Shown: piece after piece, positions 24,050 through 36,479 of the stretch | Layout: every line of letters starts with the position of its first letter | How positions within the stretch are numbered: position 1 is the stretch's first letter | DNA from: Paenibacillus sp. JNUCC-31 | GTDB lineage: Bacteria > Bacillota > Bacilli > Paenibacillales > Paenibacillaceae | Length of the DNA stretch: 64,000 bases | Direction of reading: 5' to 3' | Assembly: GCF_014844075.1 (NCBI RefSeq) | Contig: NZ_CP062165.1 | Coordinates: 2,170,001 to 2,234,000, forward strand | Program-made: the position numbers and the translations under genes | The notes under the pieces: generated by a model | Told to the model about the DNA's origin: nothing | Databases searched by the model: none | The model's input: only the letters and a program-made list of their open reading frames with translations

Positions 24050-26434
24050 GTGCGATCATTCAGCTATTTACATAAAATGATAGTCTTCGGAATCTTGTTA
24101 AGTACCCTTCCCATTCTGTTAACGGGAATCGCAGCTTTTATCTATTCTTCAAAACAATCGGAGCTGCATCGTGCTCAAGCCAATAAACAACTGTTAATCC
24201 AAATGCAAACCAATGTGGAGCATAAACTTGCAACCGTAAGCTATATGCTCGATCAGGCCGTTCGATCACCGGACACGCTCCATTCGCTAACTTCTTCATC
24301 ATCATCGGCCCAAGGCATCGGGCCTTTGTTTGCTGAAAAGTTACAGACCGAATTCAAGAATATGAGGTCATGGGAGCCTCTAATGGATATTACACTCGTT
24401 AATCAGACCCAGGATTGGCTTATCGATCATGCTGGCCTATACCTTAATACTGATTTTCCCTTAACTCTTCCCATGAAGGACTTGTTATCGAACACGCTCA
24501 CTTCCGGCTGGCAGCTCACCCCCTCCTCCATTTTTAACAACGAGGAGCGCATAATGAACTCAGGATGCATCTATCATATTGCACTTGCCAGATCGATACC
24601 CAATGTAGATGCTTCTTCCGATGCGGCTCTAATTGCTGGAATTCCTGCATGTTCACTGCAAAAACCACTGGAAGAGGATTCTCTGGACAGTTCTGCCGCT
24701 GGACTTATCATTCTGAATCGTGAACAACGTATTATGGTTCATCCCGATCCCAGTTATATTGGACAGCCTCTGGCCACAGCAGGAATATGGGACAACGATT
24801 CGAGGGACAACTTTAGTGAATTGTTATCTATGCGTGCGTTAGCTGCCTCTTCAGGTCAACGTGAGGTACGTATTGCAGACACTGATTACTCGTTGTCCTA
24901 TACGCACTCTTCTCTAAAAGGATGGACCTATATTCTCATTTCGCCTACAAACATCCTTACCCATGAGTATGTTCAGATCGGGTTACACACCATGTATATC
25001 AGCGTTGCTATGCTACTTCTTTCACTGTTGCTATCATGGATCGGATCGAGGCGAATGCACATCCCAATTCGTCAACTTCTTATACAACTTGGTGACAAAC
25101 GATGGTCCAAAGGTCATTATAAAACCATTTCTATATTTCATATGGATGAATTCGAGCAAATCAGAGCTGGCGTTTCACAACTGTCGGCATCCCAATCTCA
25201 GCTTGAAAACAAATTAAATCAATATAAGTTGCAGATTCATACTCATTTTCTAATCAACCTGCTTCTGGGCAAAAATGCACCAGCCACTATTCATGATTCA
25301 CTGGGGGAATATGGATATGAATCACATCTTAAAGAATGGCAACAAATAGCCGTTGTGACAGTGCAGGCAGATCTCTTGAATCACACCAAATATAATGCCA
25401 AGGATCGGGATCTTCTGCTATTCGCCATTCAAAATATACTGGAGGAGAGCATACTTGCTGAACAACAGCTGCTCCCTGTTGTATATGAACACGCCGTCGT
25501 CACGATCCTCGGTACCTCTGAACAAGATCATGTTCGTTTTTCAAAGCAACTGTATACGTTAACAGAACAACTACAACATCAGATCAGGGAGATCCTTAAC
25601 CTTCAAGTAAGCATTGGATTTAGTCAGCCCCATACCTCCCTATTGCAAATACCGCAGGCCTATACAGAGGCCCTTGAAGCGCTCAAGCATCGCATGAAAC
25701 TGGGCACAGGCATTATCTTTCAATTTGAAGCAATTGATCATCGTACACCCACTTGGTCACTGCATTATCCCGAATCACTGGAATATAAGCTCATACAGGC
25801 TATCCAAAGCGCAGATGAAGCATACTCCGCCTCTCTTCTCCACCAGTTGCTTCAAGTACTGTTTGGCGTAGAATGTACACCAGAAGAATATCAGGTAGCG
25901 CTTAACCGATTGCTGACACATATTTTGCAGATAATGCAGGAATCTGGTATACGACTGGGACAGATCTCCCAAGGCCATGGATCAATTTTCAATGAACTTC
26001 ATGCTCTACAGTACGCTGCCGAGGTAGAACAATGGTTTAACGACCATATTATCAACCCGATCATTCTCATATTAAAGGAAAGACAGTATGCCCAATATCA
26101 ACATATATCCGAGAAAATGATAGCCATGGTTCAACAAGAGTACGATAAAGATCTGACGTTGGAGGAGTGCGCATCAAGACTTCACTACAATGCAAACTAT
26201 CTAAGTAGTGTATTCCGTAAAGAGACAGGCTGTGCATTCAGTGAGTATCTGACGAAGTACCGCTTCAGTATGGCTAAAAAGTGGCTGGATGAAAGCGACC
26301 TAACGGTTAAGGATATCGCCGCACGCCTTTGTTATAATAACCCCCAGAACTTTATTCGTTCTTTCCGAAAATGGGAAGGGATTACGCCTGGACAATACAG
26401 AGAGCGTAAGCAAAAAGCTGATCTGTGTCCTTGA
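24050..26434 (+). CDS. Membrane-anchored AraC family regulator with extracellular sensor domain
   Basis: A 794-residue single-chain sensor-regulator. Transmembrane helix 1 is at about residues 10-33, an extracytoplasmic Cache-like sensor domain fills 34-310, helix 2 is at about 312-334, then comes a cytoplasmic linker domain, and the AraC double HTH is at about 690-790 (LTLEECASRLHYNANYLSSVFRKETG, VKDIAARLCYNNPQNFIRSFRKWEG). This architecture is common in Paenibacillus, usually beside sugar ABC transporter genes, but none is adjacent here. The start is GTG 24050, 7 bases after AGGAG; an earlier in-frame GTG at 24020 has no usable spacing. The cre site in its promoter implies repression by good carbon sources. 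Ligand unknown. Confidence 0.9.
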   Translation: MRSFSYLHKMIVFGILLSTLPILLTGIAAFIYSSKQSELHRAQANKQLLIQMQTNVEHKLATVSYMLDQAVRSPDTLHSLTSSSSSAQGIGPLFAEKLQTEFKNMRSWEPLMDITLVNQTQDWLIDHAGLYLNTDFPLTLPMKDLLSNTLTSGWQLTPSSIFNNEERIMNSGCIYHIALARSIPNVDASSDAALIAGIPACSLQKPLEEDSLDSSAAGLIILNREQRIMVHPDPSYIGQPLATAGIWDNDSRDNFSELLSMRALAASSGQREVRIADTDYSLSYTHSSLKGWTYILISPTNILTHEYVQIGLHTMYISVAMLLLSLLLSWIGSRRMHIPIRQLLIQLGDKRWSKGHYKTISIFHMDEFEQIRAGVSQLSASQSQLENKLNQYKLQIHTHFLINLLLGKNAPATIHDSLGEYGYESHLKEWQQIAVVTVQADLLNHTKYNAKDRDLLLFAIQNILEESILAEQQLLPVVYEHAVVTILGTSEQDHVRFSKQLYTLTEQLQHQIREILNLQVSIGFSQPHTSLLQIPQAYTEALEALKHRMKLGTGIIFQFEAIDHRTPTWSLHYPESLEYKLIQAIQSADEAYSASLLHQLLQVLFGVECTPEEYQVALNRLLTHILQIMQESGIRLGQISQGHGSIFNELHALQYAAEVEQWFNDHIINPIILILKERQYAQYQHISEKMIAMVQQEYDKDLTLEECASRLHYNANYLSSVFRKETGCAFSEYLTKYRFSMAKKWLDESDLTVKDIAARLCYNNPQNFIRSFRKWEGITPGQYRERKQKADLCP

Positions 26435-26533
26435 AGAAGTAAACAGGACTTTTGGGGATGAAGTAAACGTGGTCTATTTATAGAAGAAGTTAATGTTGCT
26501 TAGCGAAAGAACGTTGTTCTATATATAACCATC

Positions 26534-26564
26534 AAAAAGGGAGCAGTATAATTGCTCCCTTTTC
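26534..26564. terminator. Bidirectional intrinsic terminator
   Basis: AAAAGGGAGCA pairs exactly with TGCTCCCTTTT (11 bp) around a 7-base loop, between the convergent AraC-type and methyltransferase genes. Confidence 0.85.
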
Positions 26565-26597
26565 ACTTCATCTATAATGTTTATTACAGCATATGAT

Positions 26598-27524
26598 TTA
26601 CTGCTCTTGGGTACGTACAACTTTCATATTCGGTTGCTCCAATTGAATCAGAATTTTACCGAACTTCCCTCCGCGTGAGAATGTAACCACACCCTCCTTG
26701 TAAGTGTCTCTTACATATTCCTCAGCCAGGGCAAGAGAACCTTCACCCGTTGGCAGTTCGTGCGTGCTAAGCCATTCCTGTAGCTTATCAACAACTTCCT
26801 CAACAGACATCTCAATATAACTTGTTTCTTTGGTGATTAAGGTGGTATAAGAATAATCTTTCAGGTATAGCAGCTGTTGTATATATCCCATATCTCCCGC
26901 GTTATATGCTGGGTAGACACCCAGTACCTCTTTAAGATCATCTATTAGTGAGTGCTCTCTCGCTCCGGCCATCGTGCTAATATAAACATATTTTCGGGCA
27001 GTGCTGATCGCCTGTTCAATCGTTTCCCAATTCGACATCGCCGGGCACATGGATGCAAATGCGAAGTCATATTTCTTTTCCCAGTTCTTTTCCTGAATCG
27101 ATATATCCTCGAACCGTTCTGACACAATATCTATACTGGATTGTAAGGACGGTGGAATCGTCTCTTTCATTAATGAATTGAGCAGTTTCGATGGTTCTAC
27201 AGCTGTAACCGTTGCTCCTCTGTTTGCAAAGGGGATGGTAAAGATACCTGAGGCTGCTCCAATGTCCAATATCGATAAATCATTAAGATCTACTCCCTGA
27301 TTTTCAATCCATCCTATAATGCGTTCAGATCTTTGCTTTCCCTGTTCAGTAAACGACTGTTGATGATATTCCCTGGCCCATCGTTCAAATGCTTCTTCTT
27401 TGTCCGGTGAGGAACTCTTCTGTTTGTATTGTGATTCTGTCGACTGATTCTTCCACGCTTCCTCCCATGCAGCCAGATCGAATAAAATTTCAGCATACTT
27501 GGATACTTCTTTTTCCTCAGACAC
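26598..27524 (-). CDS. Class I SAM-dependent methyltransferase
   Basis: 308 residues. The SAM-binding motif I is LSILDIGAASGIFTIPFA, with the acidic motif II in TAVEPSKLL and motif post-II near SERFEDISI. The N-terminal 75 residues are charged and specific to the subgroup; the C-terminal 100 residues probably bind substrate. The substrate is not recognisable. GTG 27524 is the preferred start (AAAGGAG 8 bases upstream); a GTG 9 bases earlier overlaps the ribosome binding site. It is downstream of the tRNA cluster but separated by its terminator. Confidence 0.85.
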   Translation of the reverse strand: MSEEKEVSKYAEILFDLAAWEEAWKNQSTESQYKQKSSSPDKEEAFERWAREYHQQSFTEQGKQRSERIIGWIENQGVDLNDLSILDIGAASGIFTIPFANRGATVTAVEPSKLLNSLMKETIPPSLQSSIDIVSERFEDISIQEKNWEKKYDFAFASMCPAMSNWETIEQAISTARKYVYISTMAGAREHSLIDDLKEVLGVYPAYNAGDMGYIQQLLYLKDYSYTTLITKETSYIEMSVEEVVDKLQEWLSTHELPTGEGSLALAEEYVRDTYKEGVVTFSRGGKFGKILIQLEQPNMKVVRTQEQ

Positions 27525-27722
27525 GTGCTTCACTCCTTTTCTTTAATAAGCATAGAATTAAACAATAACGTTTAATAAACTCAAAACAAAGAACTTCAGG
27601 GAGCTCTAATATCTTTAATAAATCTAAACAAAGACTTTACTTATCTACAATATACCTAATCAGACTATACGTCAATATATAAGAAAATGCACCTTTGTAA
27701 CACAAACGGAAACGAAATAACC

Positions 27723-27766
27723 AAAAAAATAGACCTACAAATTGCAGAAGCAATCTGTAGGTCTAT
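27723..27766 (-). terminator. Terminator of the rRNA-tRNA transcription unit
   Basis: On the minus strand ATAGACCTACA pairs exactly with TGTAGGTCTAT, followed by TTTTTTT, immediately after the last tRNA gene. Confidence 0.93.
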
Positions 27767-27772
27767 TAGATA

Positions 27773-27851
27773 TACCGGCGAGAGGACTCGAACCTCCACG
27801 GTTTCCCACTCGATTTTGAGTCGAGCGCGTCTGCCATTCCGCCACGCCGGC
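27773..27851 (-). tRNA. tRNA-Leu(CAA)
   Basis: The cloverleaf is readable on the minus strand: acceptor GCCGGCG/CGCCGGT, anticodon loop CTCAAAA (anticodon CAA), long variable arm. No encoded CCA. Last of 15 tRNAs in the unit. Confidence 0.93.
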
Positions 27852-27859
27852 ATATATAC

Positions 27860-27933
27860 TGGAGGCGCCACCCAGATTCGAACTGGGGATAAAGCTTTTG
27901 CAGAGCTGTGCCTTACCACTTGGCTATGGCGCC
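27860..27933 (-). tRNA. tRNA-Cys(GCA)
   Basis: Acceptor GGCGCC pairs fully; anticodon loop CTGCAAA (GCA). CCA is encoded. Confidence 0.95.
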
Positions 27934-27939
27934 ATATTT

Positions 27940-28014
27940 TGGAGCGGACGACGGGAATCGAACCCGCGACCCTCGCCTTGGCAAGGCGATGCTCTACCGC
28001 TGAGCCACGTCCGC
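27940..28014 (-). tRNA. tRNA-Gly(GCC)
   Basis: Acceptor GCGGACG/CGTCCGC; anticodon loop TTGCCAA (GCC). CCA is encoded. Confidence 0.95.
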
Positions 28015-28018
28015 ATAA

Positions 28019-28093
28019 TGGCTGGGGATATAGGATTTGAACCTATGCATGACGGAGTCAAAGTCCGTTGCCTTACCGCTTGGCTAATCCCCA
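28019..28093 (-). tRNA. tRNA-Gln(TTG)
   Basis: Acceptor TGGGGAT/ATCCCCA; anticodon loop CTTTGAC (TTG). CCA is encoded. Confidence 0.95.
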
Positions 28094-28106
28094 AAAAAAA
28101 CAAAGG

Positions 28107-28180
28107 GGCGATCGAGGGGAATTGAACCCCCGAATGCCGGATCCACAAACCGGTGCGTTAACCACTTCGCCACGATCGCC
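28107..28180 (-). tRNA. tRNA-His(GTG)
   Basis: Acceptor GCGATCG/CGATCGC with the extra G at position -1 opposite C73, diagnostic of tRNA-His; anticodon GTG. CCA is not encoded. Confidence 0.95.
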
Positions 28181-28207
28181 ATAATACGGTATGTTCTAAA
28201 AATTAAT

Positions 28208-28281
28208 TGGCAGGGGCAGCAGGAATTGAACCCACACCAACGGTTTTGGAGACCGTTGTTCTACCTTTAAACTATGCCCCT
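28208..28281 (-). tRNA. tRNA-Trp(CCA)
   Basis: Acceptor AGGGGCA/TGCCCCT; anticodon loop CTCCAAA (CCA). The 3' CCA is encoded. Confidence 0.95.
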
Positions 28282-28288
28282 ATAAAAC

Positions 28289-28374
28289 TGGTGGAGGATG
28301 ATGGATTCGAACCACCGAACCCGTACGGGAGCAGATTTACAGTCTGATGCGTTTGGCCACTTCGCTAATCCTCC
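28289..28374 (-). tRNA. tRNA-Tyr(GTA)
   Basis: Acceptor GGAGGAT/ATCCTCC, anticodon loop CTGTAAA (GTA), class II long variable arm. CCA is encoded. Confidence 0.95.
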
Positions 28375-28383
28375 AGGATTACA

Positions 28384-28459
<76 letters not shown>

Positions 28460-28479
28460 GTATGAAGTTGTAGTTATAA

Positions 28480-28555
<76 letters not shown>

Positions 28556-28647
28556 ATAATAAAGTTTAATCCTGAAACGTTACACTTTATCTAGGGCGTC
28601 GGCCATATATCAGATCTAGTGAACAGCTTCCTCATGTAGAGCAAAAA

Positions 28648-28725
28648 TGGCGGAACCGACGGGATTCGAACCCGCGATCTCCTGCGTGACAGGCAGGCAT
28701 GTTAGGCCAACTACACCACGGTTCC
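28648..28725 (-). tRNA. tRNA-Asp(GTC)
   Basis: Acceptor GGAACCG/CGGTTCC; anticodon loop CTGTCAC (GTC). CCA is encoded. A 92-base spacer separates it from tRNA-Phe, the longest gap in the cluster. Confidence 0.95.
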
Positions 28726-28752
28726 AGATCACTTTCTTGAAAGAAAGTATAA

Positions 28753-28826
<74 letters not shown>

Positions 28827-28846
28827 TCGTTATTTAAAAAGCTATA

Positions 28847-28922
28847 TGGTGGAGGCTGAGGGGATCGAACCCCCGACCCTCTGCTTGTAAGGCAGATGCT
28901 CTCCCAGCTGAGCTAAGCCTCC
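28847..28922 (-). tRNA. tRNA-Val(TAC)
   Basis: Acceptor GGAGGCT/AGCCTCC; anticodon loop CTTACAA (TAC). CCA is encoded. Confidence 0.95.
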
Positions 28923-28989
28923 GAACAACACATTTATGATCTTATCATAAAACTGCTGTGAAAATCAACTTCTTTTTTGAAGTTAAATA

Positions 28990-29061
28990 TGACCCGTAGG
29001 GGATTCGAACCCCTGTTACCTCCGTGAAAGGGAGGTGTCTTAACCCCTTGACCAACGGGCC
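28990..29061 (-). tRNA. tRNA-Glu(TTC)
   Basis: Acceptor GGCCCGT/ACGGGTC; anticodon loop CTTTCAC (TTC). CCA is not encoded. Confidence 0.95.
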
Positions 29062-29067
29062 TTACTA

Positions 29068-29159
29068 TGGCGGAGAGAGAGGGATTCGAACCCTCGAGAC
29101 GCTTGTGGCGCCTACACGATTTCCAATCGTGCTCCTTCGGCCAACTCGGACACCTCTCC
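29068..29159 (-). tRNA. tRNA-Ser(GGA)
   Basis: Class II tRNA with long variable arm; acceptor GGAGAGG/CTCTCTCC region, anticodon loop TTGGAAA (GGA). CCA is encoded. Confidence 0.95.
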
Positions 29160-29162
29160 ATA

Positions 29163-29238
29163 TGGCTCCCCGAACAGGGCTCGAACCTGTGACAACTCGA
29201 TTAACAGTCGAGTGCTCTACCAACTGAGCTATCAGGGA
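29163..29238 (-). tRNA. tRNA-Asn(GTT)
   Basis: Acceptor TCCCTGA/TCGGGGA; anticodon loop CTGTTAA (GTT). CCA is encoded. First tRNA of the cluster; it follows the 23S gene by 68 bases with no 5S gene between. Confidence 0.95.
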
Positions 29239-29306
29239 ATATGCTTCAGAGATTATTCTCTGAAAACTAGATCCGAAACGAAACCTGCGATTACAACCTG
29301 CAATTT

Positions 29307-34239
<4,933 letters not shown>

Positions 34240-34449
34240 GTATTGAAAAGAGCGATTAGCTCATTTTGAATCTGACGAGATTAAAATCTCATTTGCGCAT
34301 TGAAATCATACGGTCCGAAGACATGTACCGATTTCTCAGCGTCGATCTTGCAAGCAAGATCGTTACTCACTCGTTGTTCAGTTTTCAAAGATCAAACATC
34401 AATTCGTTGCTGTTTTTCGCATCACTGTGTTTTCAGCGGCGACTTTTAT

Positions 34450-34479
34450 AATATATCATGCTTCGTTTGTTTTCGTCAA
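34450..34479 (-). promoter_or_regulatory. rRNA promoter P2
   Basis: On the minus strand TTGACG (34479-34474), 18-base spacer, TATATT (34455-34450), about 210 bases before the 16S 5' end. Confidence 0.8.
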
Positions 34480-34580
34480 GAACTTTTTTTTAATTCTTTT
34501 GTTAAAGCTTTAAGTTCTTCACTTTTCCTCTGCAGAATTTATCGTTTGTTGGCGACTAGCTCGTTTGAGGAACGAAATAT

Positions 34581-34610
34581 AATGTATCATATATCCCGAG
34601 TCAGAGTCAA
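34581..34610 (-). promoter_or_regulatory. rRNA promoter P1
   Basis: On the minus strand TTGACT (34610-34605), 18-base spacer, TACATT (34586-34581). Tandem promoters 131 bases apart are typical of Bacillales rRNA operons. Confidence 0.75.
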
Positions 34611-34636
34611 CATCTTTTAATAAATTATTAAACAAA

Positions 34637-34665
34637 CAAAAAAGGAAGGTTTCCCCTCCCTCTTT
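34637..34665 (-). terminator. Terminator of ygxA
   Basis: On the minus strand GGGAGG pairs with CCTTCC around GGAAA, followed by TTTTTT; it insulates the rRNA promoters. Confidence 0.75.
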
Positions 34666-34696
34666 CAAGCAATATAATGGCACACTTCATGACTGC

Positions 34697-35581
34697 TTAC
34701 GTCTCAATCCAATAACGGATCTCCCGTCCATCTCCTCCGATAAAGGATGGCCATCCTGCCGATTCTTTTACTATAGAACGAAACACCAGCTTGCGAAGGA
34801 TAAGCGGCAGATCTTCCCGTACAAATCTTAACTGAGAGTGATGAACGAGTTCTTCCATGCTCCACGGTTCCCTCCGACTTCCTAACACACGAAGGAGCAA
34901 TCCGGAGCAATCGTTCATTTTGGACATCACCGAGAATTCGCAAGCAAGAAGTACGAGCTCGACTCTTTGTTCCAGTGTCTCCGAACTAACCGTAAGTTCC
35001 TGGTAGAGTTTCCATAAGGCACGGTCCAAACTCTGAACATGGGTCCAGACAGCATGGTCCGGGTATATCCCCCGTTCAATCAGTACGATTCTCGCCCAGT
35101 TCCCCAGAGCCTCAAGAACATTATAATAAGCATCTACAACGTGGCCCTCTTGAATGTAGCGTTTGGCCTCTACATACATTCTCAAGAAACTGGCAAATTC
35201 ATGTAGCAATTTCTGCTCCCGCAAATCGGTTCCAAAAACAGTTAGTTCCTCTCGCAAATTGCTCAAGGCGCTATCCGCTTCCCAGATAATCTCGCCTTCA
35301 ATCAGACACTGTAAAATGTTATTGTTATCTCCTGTGATTACATTGTGCTGCAGCTCATTACGGCTTACATAGATCATTTGATAACGAAGATCACCATATT
35401 TGTAGTGTCCAACCTGTGATGACATCCATTGGTCGGTATTATGCACAACAAGTACGAGCAATTCAAAATCCTGGATTAGGGAGCCGTGGAATCGATCTCC
35501 CGGGTGGGAATAAGCGATAGCCCCAACTGCCCCTGTCTCTTCCGACTGTTCGGACAAAAAAGCAAGGTTCTTTAGTTCCAC
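34697..35581 (-). CDS. ygxA: YgxA-like nucleotidyltransferase-fold protein
   Basis: 294 residues from GTG 35581 (GGAGG 5 bases upstream; an ATG 21 bases earlier is an alternative without a clear ribosome binding site). Sequence features: an N-terminal nucleotidyltransferase-like region (IAYSHPGDRFHGSLIQDFELLVLVV) and a helical C-terminal half. Position immediately upstream of an rRNA-tRNA unit and beside ygzB and perR matches B. subtilis ygxA upstream of rrnD, which supports the name. No enzymatic activity is known for the family. Confidence 0.82.
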   Translation of the reverse strand: MELKNLAFLSEQSEETGAVGAIAYSHPGDRFHGSLIQDFELLVLVVHNTDQWMSSQVGHYKYGDLRYQMIYVSRNELQHNVITGDNNNILQCLIEGEIIWEADSALSNLREELTVFGTDLREQKLLHEFASFLRMYVEAKRYIQEGHVVDAYYNVLEALGNWARIVLIERGIYPDHAVWTHVQSLDRALWKLYQELTVSSETLEQRVELVLLACEFSVMSKMNDCSGLLLRVLGSRREPWSMEELVHHSQLRFVREDLPLILRKLVFRSIVKESAGWPSFIGGDGREIRYWIET

Positions 35582-35703
35582 GATTCCCTCCATACAATTC
35601 ATGGCAGATAAGCGCCAAGTCAGTTATAATGTAATTCTACATGCAGACTGAAGTTTCCTTCTTTTCCAGGTCCAATACTACTCATACGATAGGAGCATTT
35701 TTC

Positions 35704-36108
35704 ATGATTTTCAAATCAGCAAAAATTAATGCTTTTCGCACTTGGGGACTCCTGCTTACCATGCTAGGCATGGGCCTAATGGTACTGGGAACTGCCGGAA
35801 TTGTGTTCTGGGGGCATGCAGGCAAAGTATTTGCTGCTGTGGGACTTGTCATTGGACTGATTGCCATGATGGCCAGTCTGGCCATTTATTTCTGGGCTGG
35901 AATGCTCTCCACAAGCGCGGTACAAGTGGACTGTCCGGAATGCGGCAAGTTAACCAAAATGCTCGGCAAGACGGATCGTTGTATGTTCTGTCATACCATC
36001 CTCACCCTGGATCCGAATCAGGCCAATACAAACGGTCCACAACTGAAAGCGCCTTCTACTTCAGCTTCTCCTTCTGACACAGACCACGGAGTGAGTTCCA
36101 ACGGCTAG
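35704..36108 (+). CDS. ygzB: YgzB-like membrane protein (UPF0295)
   Basis: A 134-residue protein starting at ATG 35704, 8 bases after AGGAG. It has two transmembrane helices (about residues 14-34 and 40-62) and then a cytoplasmic four-cysteine zinc-ribbon-like motif: CPECGK...CMFCHTILTLDP. This matches B. subtilis YgzB (two helices, AVRVVCPGC...CMHC). The C-terminal 25 residues are polar and disordered. Function is unknown. It is divergent from ygxA, and in B. subtilis it lies between perR and ygxA; here a GH18 gene separates it from perR. Confidence 0.88.
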   Translation: MIFKSAKINAFRTWGLLLTMLGMGLMVLGTAGIVFWGHAGKVFAAVGLVIGLIAMMASLAIYFWAGMLSTSAVQVDCPECGKLTKMLGKTDRCMFCHTILTLDPNQANTNGPQLKAPSTSASPSDTDHGVSSNG

Positions 36109-36146
36109 ATATTCTTTAATCCAAAACTCAATAGAGAGCAAAAAAA

Positions 36147-36173
36147 GGCCCGGTATCTCTACCGGACCTTTTT
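36147..36173 (+). terminator. Terminator of ygzB
   Basis: GGCCCGGTA/TACCGGACC around a TCTC loop followed by TTTTT. Confidence 0.9.
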
Positions 36174-36248
36174 GACTTGGCCTATAAGCCTCATCCTTGT
36201 TACTGAGATGCTAGTTAAGATACTAAGTTAAGTTAAAAGTCCAACGGC

Positions 36249-36477
36249 TCTTTCTGAAAACTAGATATCGAGACGATAAATGCAATTTATAACATTCCTA
36301 TTAAGAAATGAGTACTTGTTTCGGTTCAAGTAACCGATGAACAATGATCCGAAAATGAACTTGTGTCAAAACAAACAAATCGATATAAGGTAGATTGCGT
36401 AAGCGAGTGATCGAAATGGAACGACTTTTGGATTTGCGCAAGCAAACCCTGGGGAAGAGACAGCTGGAACACGAGTG
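36249..36477 (+). pseudogene. Relic of a 16S-23S rRNA spacer
   Basis: On the plus strand the segment follows the intact spacer from its boxA-like block (GAAAACTAGATATCGA) through AACATTCC, then GGTAGATTGC followed by AGCGAGTGATCGAAATGGA and CGACTTTTGG, to GACAGCT-GAACACGAG. Scattered substitutions and a ~55-bp insertion interrupt it. No 16S or 23S sequence remains on either side. It lies in the opposite orientation to the intact unit and ends 3 bases before the stop codon of the GH18 gene. Confidence 0.8.
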
Positions 36478-36479
36478 AA

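Larger units (their letters stand above)
34240..34696 (-). other. rRNA leader and promoter region
   Basis: 457 bp between ygxA and 16S. It contains, in transcription order, the ygxA terminator, promoter P1, promoter P2 and a leader with TCTTTGAAAACTGAACAACG (boxA-like, pairs with the 16S trailer). A GATCTTGC/GCAAGATC hairpin lies near 34350-34370. No 5S gene is present. Confidence 0.8.
36109..36479. other. 371-bp convergent gap with terminator and rRNA-spacer relic
   Basis: It holds the ygzB terminator (36147-36173) and the decayed 16S-23S spacer copy (36249-36477). No gene is visible. Confidence 0.75.
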
